Of a stretch of 64,000 bases of DNA, positions 36,050 to 45,143 are shown one piece after another. How positions within the stretch are numbered: the first letter of the stretch is position 1; the number at the start of each line of letters is the position of its first letter. The notes beneath the pieces are model-generated. The model worked only from the letters and a program-made list of their open reading frames with translations. It had not been told where the DNA came from and did not search any database. The translations under genes and the position numbers were made by a program. This DNA is from Linyphia triangularis (Eukaryota; Arthropoda; Arachnida; Araneae; Linyphiidae), in NCBI GenBank assembly GCA_963978545.1, contig OZ021729.1:92906466-92970465 (forward strand), read 5' to 3'.

Positions 36050-36428
36050 AATGTTTTTTTATGGTTCCTCTAAGAAAAAAAGGAATATGATGGGTATACA
36101 TTGAAGGTTTTTAGATATGACGTCATCAACATGGTGGTCATATAACGCGGACTAATAATTTGACACTAAATATGTTAGGAGTCAAATTAAAGCTCTAGAT
36201 ACCTTGATTTTATCTAAATGTTAACCCCGTGATTAATCTCATATTCAGTTGTGTATTTTTGATTCGTTTTAACATGGGGGCGCTCGTCCCACCATGAATA
36301 TTGACTTATCACCGGAACAACTTCACTTCAGTACAGTGAATCTCCAAGTCGTGTGGGAACATTACTTTTTCAAAAATCGCACGTGAAGAAGAGACACTAA
36401 AAGTGAACGTGAACAACACTGGCGATTA

Positions 36429-37645
36429 CACTATCTGGACACCCAGTGGTATGGACTTAGAGCGTCCTGAGGCACATATTAATATGATGTTGGTCCCCCT
36501 TTTGCATCGATGACAGCCTGCACACGTTTGGGAAGACTTTCCTCCAATTTTTGATAGGTGACCATAGAAATTGCCTTCCAGGCGTCCATCACAGCTGAAG
36601 TGAGTGCTTGCAGTGAAGATGGTCGATTTGGCTGGCTAAGTAATCTGCTCTCTAATTCATCCCAAAGGTGTTCTATGGGATTTATATCGAGGCTCTGAGA
36701 AGGCCAGTCCAGTTTTTGAACACCCATTTCGTCAAACCAAGTCTGTGAAAGCCTCGATGTGTGAATGGAGCAGTTATCCTGCTGGAAAAGAAATGGGCCT
36801 TCCCCGAAATATTGCCATAAAGTTGGGAGTGCAGCATTGTCCAGAATGTCCACATACATCTCAGAGTTCATGTTTCCAACCACAGGAACTTACGGACCCA
36901 GGCCAAACCACGAGAAACACCCCCACACCATTATGCTTCCACCACCAAACTTAACAGTCGGCACAATGCAGTCACTATAGAAACGTTCGCCGGGCATCCG
37001 CCAAACCCAGACGCGTCCATCCGACTGCCAGACTGTAAAGCGAGATTCATCACTCCAAAGAACAGTTTTCGAACATGTCCACAGTCGAATGACGGTGAGC
37101 TCTACACCATTGCAATCGATGCTTCGCATTCTGTGGAGTGATGTTCGGCTTATGAACGGCAGCACAACCATGGAATCCCAAGTCTTTTAGCTCTCGACGG
37201 ACAGTCCTGCTGCTAACACTAACGCCTGATGAACTTTGGAACTCCTGAGAAATTTCCACCAACGAGGACTTGCGATTTTGTTTCACTACTCTTTTCAGAG
37301 TTCTGCGGCTGCGTTTACCAAGTGTTTTCGGCCTACCGGTTCGTTTTTCTGCCGTTTCACTGCCTCGACGTTTCCACTTCACAATTACATCACTCGCAGT
37401 GGATTTAGGCTTCTGTAGAATGTCCGCAATCTCACGAACTGATTTCCCACAAAGGTGGCATCCCACTATTCTGCCACGATCCAGATCACTAAGCTCCTTT
37501 GACTTACTCATTGCCTCACAAACGCACAAATACAATCTGACAAACCACTACCAACACTTTTATAGCTTTCAATTACGTATCAAATTGCGTCACTCACCAG
37601 AACCACTTTTTTAAGGGGTGTCCGGATACTTTTGGCCAGATAGTG
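36429..37645 (-). mobile_element. Tc1-like transposon inserted in the unknown-family gene
   Basis: The ends are CACTATCTGG at both termini in inverted orientation, each flanked by the TA target dinucleotide (36427-36428 and 37646-37647). At 1217 bp it has Tc1 size. The left TIR lacks 14 nt that the right TIR has between the first CTGG and the following GGACACC, an apparent slippage deletion between short GG repeats. It encodes a Tc1 transposase on the minus strand with two lesions. It interrupts the N-terminal region of the surrounding rightward ORF. Confidence 0.95.
36479..37511 (-). pseudogene. Tc1-family DD34E transposase, one frameshift and one stop
   Basis: The likely start is the Met at 37511 (MSKSKELSDLDRGRI). 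The N-terminal third has paired helix-turn-helix DNA-binding sequence with a GRPK-type linker ('KRTGRPKTLGKRSRR'). The catalytic domain shows WSDESRF (first Asp, about 37050), [22 protein letters not shown] (second Asp) and INPIEHLWDE (Glu). I count 34 residues between the second Asp and the Glu, so it is DD34E. Two lesions disable it: a single-base frameshift near 37085-37100, just before WSDESRF, and an in-frame TAA at about 36890-36892. All three catalytic residues are still encoded. About 345 codons is normal for Tc1. It is a young but dead copy. Confidence 0.95.
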
Positions 37646-37978
37646 TATTGTAAAGTAAATAGTAGCTGAATATAGTGCGATAACAGAAGATGAATGAGTG
37701 CGATGTTCCATACGCGCATTTGATTAATTCTGGTGAAGCCAATAATACAATCAAGTAGGAGGTGACCTGCATATAGAATTGGAAAAGAGAATCCTTCATG
37801 ACAAGAATCTGGCAGTGAAATGTCCCAAAAAAAGTGCACCTGCTTACACTTGTAAACATATCGAGAAATTTACAAATACAGTACTCCACACAGACAATTC
37901 TATTGAATCAGACTTTAGGAATGACTGTTTATTCTGTGGAATGAATGCATTATTACCAAGATATCAAAAACCCACACA

Positions 37979-38003
37979 GATGGCGGGAAAACTTCCCGCC
38001 ATC
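37979..38003. repeat. Perfect 11-bp-stem hairpin
   Basis: gatggcgggaa and ttcccgccatc separated by 'aac'. It follows the CLFCG block by about 40 bp and is GC-rich against its surroundings. Immediately after it 'gtgtacaagtaaatgtgtacaa' shows a further short repeat of 'gtgtacaa'. Confidence 0.8.
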
Positions 38004-39183
38004 GGTGTACAAGTAAATGTGTACAAAATCATGTTTGTGTACAAGTAAACAAACAGGAATATAAAACGAGTTATTGATTCAGAGATCAACCCAACACTTC
38101 TGAAGCTTCTTGCAGAAATAACAGAATAAAAAGATTTCACAATATCTTTGCTTTGTATTATGGTAACAAATCAAATACAGAACAGATATACTACTGTACA
38201 AGTATATATTGGTATTACTTTTAAGAACAAACCTGTGATTGAGCGTTTATATATATTATTATGTAGCAATACAAAGAATGTGTTCGGTTTAAAGAATCGG
38301 CCGAAACTCAAGCATTATACGATAGGACGAGTTACTAACAGTCCTTTAGGACTAGTGCAAACCATAGCTGGAAACATTGATGTATATATATCGTCATAGA
38401 ATGGACTCTTATCATCATACCCCCTCAGCCTCAATTCTCAATCAAAACGCTTTCGACAACTAAATCGATACCACGTCTCCCTATGTCCAGTATGAATTAT
38501 ACAGACTTCAATGTACCTGTACAAACTTTCATCGATCCAAAGAAACCAGTATTACCAAAAAACTATTGTCTCAAGACAGTTGTTCCTTTGCCCACGCAGT
38601 TTTATCTCTTAAATCGTGACATAAAGCAGACTATGAATTTTTGTCTAACGTTACGAATGCTGCAGATACTCCTGAATTTTGAGAAACTCCTGAATTTGAA
38701 ATCAATACAAACCTTGAAAGGGAAAGAAAGAGTTCTATTCAACCTACAAAAGTTATGTACACTCCATTAATCAACATGACACCATATGATTCCACCACAA
38801 TTATGAGATTTTTGGTCGGTCAATATTTAACTAAAGAGAGTGGTCGACATTTCACCATTTTTACACCAGACCAACAACTTTACAGAGTTACATTGAACGT
38901 CAAATGGTTTTAGTCTGAAATGTTCTCGGATGTCTGATCCAGGTTAGGTGGAATGCATTTATATTGGCACACTAATGTCTGGTAGTTTACTTGAAGTGTT
39001 TATGAACACTGCTTTAGCAGGTGTTTCTAAGATGTTGACTGGGAAGAAATTTCCACAAAATCTCCGTGCACTACGTTTGGCGACAGAAAAAGTTCTTAGA
39101 CCAATACTAAATAAATGCAACAACGTTGCCACCAGGAACAGATGGAGCCCGAATGATTTTCTACAGTAAGTATGAACAATTCC

Positions 39184-39674
39184 CGCATTTTTTAAGTAAA
39201 ATTAGTTTATATTTATGATGAATTTCTTTCCGATTCCAATTATTTAAACAAAAGATCTTTAAAAAAATTAGTTATTTAAATATTAAAATATCCCAAAACC
39301 AGCCCGATCAAAACACTCAACAAAATCTGTAACGTCAAAGCTTGCTTCCCTTTCTATGGTTATCGTGAGGTTTCTACGAAATAGTTGGCGTTGGTAGACC
39401 ATTGCCATATCCCGTACAGGTTGACGCGATTTGCGAAAAACTTGCAAAACTGCTTTCCGCAGCCGCATTTCAAGCCAAGATATTTGGGAAGTTTTGCGTC
39501 ACATTCAATTCGAGCCGAATGGATCGTTTTCTTGCCAAAGTGGAACTTAGATTGCAATTTATTTTTTTTCCCTTCTTTTTTTTTAAGCGCATTGAGCAGA
39601 AATTTTTCTGTTGGTGGCCCTTTCGAAATGTTTTGAATTGAATTAAAAAAAAAAAAAAAATTTAAAAAATGCAG
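39184..39674. mobile_element. Possible insertion inside the unknown-family gene
   Basis: The conserved ORF stops at about 39169 and its Cys-rich tail resumes at about 39689. The intervening segment starts 'cccgcattttttaa' and ends 'ttaaaaaatgcagg', a 12-14 bp inverted repeat, with an A15 run before the right end. It is unlike the flanks in composition and is open in two frames on one strand and two on the other across about 39283-39641. I do not recognise the translations. It may be a small TIR element that captured foreign sequence, or diverged gene sequence. Confidence 0.35.
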
Positions 39675-39813
39675 GAATCATCCACTGCACTGCTCACAAG
39701 ATGTGCCTTACACGGTGTAAATGTGCAACTGGCTATCTTTCATACACTGGCATTTACAAATGTTCCGAATGTGACAACTGTTTAAATCCTTGCTCGAAGA
39801 AAAATTCAAGGAT

Positions 39814-40001
39814 GGTTGGTTGGTTGGTTGTATTCAGATTATCTGGCGCCGTCAGCAACACGAGGGCTATAATGCGCCGAAACATTTCGTCATTTAACAA
39901 ACCAACATACATTTACAAACACCCATGCCAAACACGGGACTCGAACCCGCAACCTCGCGGTCTAGAAGCCAGCACGCTAACCACTATACCGTTTGGTCGG
40001 C
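39814..40001 (-). mobile_element. tRNA-derived SINE (family S), full-length
   Basis: Complete family S copy on the minus strand with canonical B box (GGTTCGAGTCC) and A box region. A perfect 14-bp target duplication aaaattcaaggatg flanks it (39801-39814 and 40002-40015), overlapping the tail by a base. It splits the Cys-rich tail of the unknown-family ORF, so it landed after that sequence was in place. Confidence 0.9.
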
Positions 40002-40021
40002 AAAATTCAAGGATGAATAAC

Positions 40022-40090
40022 GACAGTGAAGATAATCTTCACTGTCATTATTGCAAGGATTTAAACAGTGACAACTGTTTAAATCCTTGC
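40022..40090. repeat. Two adjacent hairpins within a duplicated tail segment
   Basis: gacagtgaagat/atcttcactgtc (40022-40033 and 40035-40046) is a perfect 12-bp stem with one-base spacer. gcaaggatttaaacagt/actgtttaaatccttgc (40053-40069 and 40074-40090) is a perfect 17-bp stem with loop GACA. The inverted strand of both stems copies sequence found in direct orientation on each side ('gacaactgtttaaatccttgc', 'ggatgaataa.gacagtgaag'). The segment is therefore an inverted copy inserted between two direct copies. Confidence 0.85.
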
Positions 40091-40690
40091 ACGAAGAAAA
40101 ATTCAAGGATGAATAATGACAGTGAAGATAATCTATCTGAATTCTAAGAAGCAAAGGGTGAGTTTATGAGAAAATACTCTTTAAAGTTTCTTATTTATAT
40201 TAAATTCTATGAAAAGTAGATATTCCAGAGGTGAGTATTTGGACAAGAAATAATTTTCACACAAATTGAATATAAATAAGAAAGTTTAAAGTCACTTGGA
40301 GGCTTCTCAATTGCTCGAGATCTTCATACTACGGTAGAGATGGGCAGACACCTCCACTCGGTGAGATTTGGTTACGGATTGAGGCTCCTAAACTTAGACA
40401 ATCAATTTGCTAAGATCTGAACAGAGAATCAAAATTTATCATTACGAAATACACAGTGTTAAAACAATGCCAATGCAATACGTCATGAGGTTTATAACAT
40501 TCATTTAGATAGATAAAGTCGTGGTATCTAGAGCTTTAATTTGATACCAAACATGGATGCATTTAGTATAAAATTATCCCAACAACGCATTATAGACCAC
40601 AACATTGATGAGATTAATTCTAAAAATTCTCAAGGGTATGAAAAGTATATTAGTAGGTACGAAAATGACCACTTGATGAAATAACCTCAG

Positions 40691-41944
40691 TTAAAATCTC
40701 AGAAATAGAGTATAATATATTTTATTTTAAATCCTTACGTCAATGCATATGCAGTGGCTCAACCTAGTTTTTGCCTCTCGCTATTTTTATTTAAAATAAT
40801 TAAATTAAAACAATTTATGTCATTTCATTAAATTATTCGCCAAATGTCAAGATGTTTCTAAATGCTTTTAAAATCGAAGAAAGGACATGTTTTCGTCGCA
40901 CGATTGGCAATTTCATGGGCTTCTAATGCTCGTTGATAACAAACATTTGTCGTTAACGTGTGAATGCAACGCGATTGAAAAACAACACAATTGTTAAACA
41001 AGGAATTTTCTCATTAGCGTTTCTTTCTCTTGGACAATGAGAAAGCACAAACAAATGCGCTCTTTAAAGACACGATCGAAAATAAACACTCTTCCGCGGA
41101 TAAACAAAACTCTTTTAAAGGTAACATTCGGCTTTTTTCTGCCGCGTGTTATAAATGTAAATTGGCGTGACATTGAAAGGAATGCCAAATAAGTCACAAA
41201 GGGTCATTGAATTCAATTGAATCGAAACAAAACAAGGCGTTTTTGGGACATCGAACACCAATTCTGGGAGGTCTTCTTCAAAGCCTTTTCAACAAACATT
41301 ATTTCTCGGGAAAAAATCTAGAATTATTTCATTTTTTTTTTTTTAAGAAAAAACTTCTCAATCAAATAAGTTTTAAGAGGAATTCCTATAGTAAAGATGA
41401 TTCTCGTTATGTCTTCTAACTCAGTGCATTTCTATAAAACCTTGAATTTTGGGTACGAAAAATATAACTTAATGAAATTGTTTTCATTTAAATGTGTAGT
41501 AGTAAAACGGAGCATATACATTGACGAAATTATAAAATTATAGTAAACGCAAGTTTTGAATTGATGTCATTTCAGTAACCAAATTTCAATATTTTACACA
41601 AAGTAGTTTCTAAATGCACTGGATTGTAATATAGCGAGTATATCAGGACTTTGTCTTAAAGTGCTCAATTCATCTGATAGTGTGTTAGAGCGTTGCTCTC
41701 ACTGGAATGAATTAAGTGGCCAAACACCTCCTCTTTGTGCACTCAATTTGTTCAGCTTTCTTACGTAACCAGGGGTCGCACAACTTTCAATAATACTGAT
41801 CACTGCATTTAAAAATGACGTGACCATTTTCATATTTTCATTTATTTGAAAAAATAGCCTGTTGAGCACTAGTTTTGGCCATAATTCATAGACAAAAAAA
41901 AAAATTATCCTACATGATCATGATCTTTTTTTGTAAGTGAAACA
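40691..41944. other. No recognised gene
   Basis: Nothing bounded. At 41771 'caggggtcgcacaac' looks like one hAT-type end without a partner. Confidence 0.45.
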
Positions 41945-42108
41945 GAGGAGAAGAGAATAACGGTCGTCGATGAGCGATGCTCAAGAGAAAACTCTGTGTT
42001 AAAGACAATCGTTTTTTAACTTTAGAACATTTTTACAAGACTTTCGGTGGTGGGGATGTTTAGAACACCTTAAGAAGTATTACCACAGCGATTTTGATCA
42101 AAATCGGG

Positions 42109-42223
42109 TTGGTTGGTAGTTTTCAGATTATCTGGTGCCGAGGGCTATTTGACAAGCCAACATATATTTACAAACTCCCATGCCTTACACGGGACTTGAA
42201 CTCGCAACCTCGTTGTCTAGAAG
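42109..42223 (-). mobile_element. tRNA-derived SINE (family S), 5'-truncated
   Basis: It retains the tail, a shortened body and the B box (diverged, GAGTTCAAGTCC) but stops at the anticodon-loop region, so the A box is missing. A perfect 13-bp target duplication gatcaaaatcggg (42096-42108 and 42224-42236) shows it inserted in truncated form, as expected of incomplete target-primed reverse transcription. About 18 bp of the body ('gtcagcaacac' region) is also deleted. Confidence 0.85.
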
Positions 42224-42372
42224 GATCAAAATCGGGAGAGCCGTTTTACAGCAAACATGCATTTAAAAAGAAGAAAAAAAAATTAATGACAGCCTTAAGC
42301 GCATGCGCGATATTAACAAAAACCTTAATGACAAGTCCCATGGCCACCACAAACCTATAACACCAAATTTGA

Positions 42373-42553
42373 TTGATTGGTTGTTTTCAGATTATCTGGC
42401 GCCGTCAGCAACACGAGGGCTATAATGCGCCGAAACATTCATCATTAGACAAGCCAACATACATTTACAAACACCTATGCCTAATACGGGACTCGAACCC
42501 ACAACCTCGTGGTCTAGAAGCCAGCACGCTAACCACTATACCATTTGGTCGGC
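42373..42553 (-). mobile_element. tRNA-derived SINE (family S), full-length
   Basis: Complete copy ending ...CATTTGGTCGGC at 42553. The target duplication 'aacaccaaatttga' lies on both sides (about 42358-42372 and 42554-42568). B box canonical (GGTTCGAGTCC). It sits in the same family B repeat as the truncated copy 150 bp to the left. Confidence 0.88.
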
Positions 42554-42650
42554 AACACCAAATTTGAACATAGTACATTAATTCGTTCGGGAGTTGTGCT
42601 GACACAGAAAAACATTACTTCTAGACCATTTTTTTGTATTCAGATTGTTC

Positions 42651-43204
42651 CACAATGTGAAAAAAGGCGGCCGAAAATAATACTTTCCTACTTTAACAAG
42701 TGGATAATTGAATTAAAGTATTGCATATGAAACGAGCCTCAAGTTTGGCATTTCAATTGTATGAGAACTGTTCGTTGAATACCGGAATTAATTCTTCAAG
42801 AACATTTTATCGATTCATTTGATTTCTTGTCAATCAAAACATCTTAATTATCCTTCCTTTTAATGGGAGAATTACTTTTTTCGATTCAATGTTTAATAAT
42901 CTTCACGAATGGCTAAAGAATAAGCTCGTAAAGAATATATTGTCAAAACATTCGTACCATTTATCAACTGTAATTCGTCTTGAGTTACAAAAGAAAGTGA
43001 ACAAAAGTAAAGGATATTTAATAAGATACCCATTCATTGGCCTAATTACAATTTTATGCTCAAATAGCAACCGACCAAGTATACTGTTACAAATTTTGTT
43101 TCTCCTGTAACCAACATTTAGTTTCATGATTTATTGGTGCTTACGGTATGAGGTAGCACCGTCATTAAACTGGTTGTAGCAAAATGGGAACCAATTTTTG
43201 GTGA
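42651..43204. other. No recognised feature
   Basis: Two opposing 73-74 codon frames near 42889-43127 are mutual shadows with no recognisable motif. Nothing else. Confidence 0.45.
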
Positions 43205-43346
43205 AAGGTTGATTGGTTATTTTCAGATTATCTGGCGCCTTCAGCAACACGAGGGCTATAATGCGCCGAAACATTCGTCCTTTGACAAGTCAACATACAT
43301 TTACAAACACCCATGCCATACACGGGACTCGAACCCGCAACCTCGA
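43205..43346 (-). mobile_element. tRNA-derived SINE (family S), 5'-truncated
   Basis: Tail, body and B box (GGTTCGAGTCC) are present. The element breaks off at 'acctcgag', before the anticodon loop, so the 5' half of the tRNA head is missing. I could not identify a target duplication. Confidence 0.8.
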
Positions 43347-43744
43347 GCAAAGAGGATGGATCAAAACAAGCGCAATTTACCATTAGAGTAAAAAGTTGTG
43401 GCACAAAAAATAGTTCTCAGTGTTTCCCGACGAGTGACTTGTTTATTCGAACTATTGAGAGTTTAAAAGAGCAAAAATTACAAGTTCCGTAACCCTCCTG
43501 AATTTTATTTCGAGTGTGAACTGAACAAAAGCACATTTCCAGTTGAATATTGTGTAATTTTAATTAGGATATGACGCATCTTTGCAGTTCATGCTCAACG
43601 AATTCCCTTCCGGTTCAATTTTGGTGTGAGAGTTTTGTCTGAACTATATTAGTGTAGCGTTGAAATATATCCTAGGTCATTTGTCTGCAACTGATCAAAT
43701 TTTATGCTACTTGCACAATGAAAATTTGGAAAAATAAACGTCTC

Positions 43745-43940
43745 AACACGTTAATTACCGCGATATCGCATGATGACTTCCCTAATAATCTATCTCACCC
43801 GATCGGAGTTGCCGTCCTTTGCTGTTTTAAAAACTCACTAACCATATGAGTATCTGATGGTCACATGACAAATATTATTTTGTTACTTCAGTTAATTCCA
43901 ACATGAAAGGCCGCAACCCGATGATCGTGGCGGTCTATTG
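43745..43940. mobile_element. Family D inverted-repeat element, diverged copy
   Basis: Starts AACACGTTAATT and shares 'cgcgatatcgca', 'cgatcggagtt', 'cctttgctg', 'tacttcagttaattccaacat' with the 17558-17801 element in reverse arrangement. The right terminus is eroded. Confidence 0.5.
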
Positions 43941-44407
43941 AAAACACCCTTCTAAGGAATCCTGAGAGCAAGAAATGGATTCGAATCATACAAGTATTCT
44001 TTTTAGGCATTCTCTCTTCTCCATTTCGTACCTCTACAAACGCCTCACATGTTTCATAGTTGCTCCTACGCCTCTTTGAAAGTCTTTTGAATAAAAATCC
44101 AAGACAACTTCACTAAAGCTACCTTATAAGTACCAAGTTATAAACTTTTTATAAAATGGTATTATTATTAAATGGCTAAGAAAATATTTGAACGATGCGC
44201 AATGTCACTTTTATTCACCGGTGTTTCCATTATTTTGTATATACCTGTATATATTGTTTTATATACCTGTATACAAAGATACTTAAATACATTTTGCATC
44301 GGAATCATACCCTGCATGCTTGAAATTTCGAAAAAAACTTTTCCTCGTTTTCACCCCAGTTACGGGTACTGAACCAATTTGAACCGGGGTTTTCCTATAG
44401 GTATTCT
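43941..44407. other. No recognised feature
   Basis: Nothing supported apart from short repeats of 'tatacctgtata' near 44235-44275. Confidence 0.45.
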
Positions 44408-44590
44408 GCCGACCAAACGGTATAGTGGTTAGCGTGCTAGCTTCTAGATCGCGAGGTTGCGGGTTCCGAGTCCCGTGTTGGCATGGGTGTTTGTAAATGT
44501 ATGTTGGCTTGTCTAATGACGAATGTTTCGGCGCATTATAGCCCTCGTGTTGCTGACGGTGCCAGATAATCTGAATATAACCAACCAACC
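44408..44590 (+). mobile_element. tRNA-derived SINE (family S), full-length
   Basis: Complete copy with the extra-C B box (GGTTCCGAGTCC). The target duplication 'cctataggtattctg' is perfect on both sides (about 44394-44408 and 44589-44603). Body and 'ataaccaaccaacc' tail intact, suggesting a recent insertion. Confidence 0.9.
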
Positions 44591-44603
44591 TATAGGTATT
44601 CTG

Positions 44604-45141
44604 AGTAATCCAAATGAACTCATTACTAAAGAGGTGAAATCGACTGGACCATTTTGGAACGATTTGTACGCTGGGCCACAACTATTTGAGCACTTCATTC
44701 AGCTGGTTGTAAATAAAGTATTGAAAACAATGTCTCATAATTGTTATGAGAAATGCGCAAACTTTATGAAATATTGCATAAAACAATTTTCGTTAACTTT
44801 TTGAGGCCTCTTCATTTAATGGAGATCTAAATCAGTTGAGCTTTAATTACTCTGTATAAGTTAGACTTTTTCTAATACCATTTTTCTTTCATCTGAGATT
44901 AATGCAGTTGAGCTTTAATTATGCTGTGTTGTTATCGCTTTTCGGTTTTTTGAGGAGAGAGTAAAGCATTAATTTTGAAAAGACAAATTGTTCAGTGTTT
45001 TCAAATGATAAAAAAAATGGCGATAGGATGTGGGCGCTGTTTTGTATTATTTATCACTTGAATCTCCCTTAGGAATAACAAATGTAAAATTCAAAACCGA
45101 TAATGTTATTAAGTGGCTTATACAGTTTTCAAAATTCAAGT
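44604..45141. other. No recognised feature
   Basis: Contains a short direct repeat 'gcagttgagctttaatta' near 44835 and 44905. No gene seen. Confidence 0.45.
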
Positions 45142-45143
45142 TA

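Larger units (their letters stand above)
36294..40147 (+). pseudogene. Decayed intronless gene of an uncharacterised protein family
   Basis: A start in good Kozak context (cccaccATGa, 36294) opens 30 codons (MNIDLSPEQLHF...), then decay and the Tc1 insertion. Blocks then follow in order but in changing frames. 37779-37985 has CLFCG (37926) in a zinc-binding-like context. 38118-38260 reads KRFHNIFAL and then GITFKNKPVIERLY. 38285-38323 has RFKESAETQ. 38350-38415 reads LVQTIAGNIDVYISS, stop, NGLLSS. 38483-38560 has the YTDFNVPVQTF region. 38779-38915 ends FTIFTPDQQLYRVTLNVKWF. 38948-39169 reads GTLMSGS...ALAGVSKMLTGKKFPQ. 39689-39813 is a Cys-rich tail. From memory these blocks match a multicopy animal family (CLFCG start, DN-D-ISS-NG, DQPLY, GG-H-G). 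Its function is unknown to me. Confidence 0.6.
36050..40690 (+). mobile_element. Candidate unclassified TIR element carrying an unknown-family ORF
   Basis: Diverged inverted repeats of about 150-200 bp lie at roughly 36050-36260 and 40480-40690. Their best-conserved stretch is 'caaattaaagctctagatacc' in two overlapping pieces (36183-36203) facing its reverse complement at about 40530-40552; similarity extends outward through 'tcatcaa..tggtggtc' and 'ttttaga'. Between them is one rightward broken ORF starting 34 bp inside the left repeat. After removing the Tc1, SINE and putative third insertion, the element would be about 2.7 kb. Outer termini and target duplication are not resolved. It may instead be a gene flanked by chance by copies of another repeat. 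Confidence 0.45.
41945..42650 (-). repeat. Family B repeat carrying two SINE insertions
   Basis: Minus-strand family B: 'acagagtttctcttgagca' type sequence at the right of the consensus lies here at the left, then 'ccaccgaaagtcttgtaaaaatgtt', 'acttcttaaggtgttc', 'cgattttgatcaaaatcg', and after the insertions 'gttcaaatttggtgtt' and 'acaactcccgaacgaatt'. SINEs occupy 42109-42223 and 42373-42553. The interrupted sequences rejoin exactly at the target duplications. Confidence 0.75.

Noticed and set aside
39283..39641. Protein gene on either strand
   Set aside because: Four overlapping frames are open and none has a recognisable motif; short open frames in both directions are not evidence of coding.
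39701..40147. Single 148-codon gene across the SINE
   Set aside because: The middle third is translated SINE sequence. Only the Cys-rich ends belong to the unknown-family ORF.
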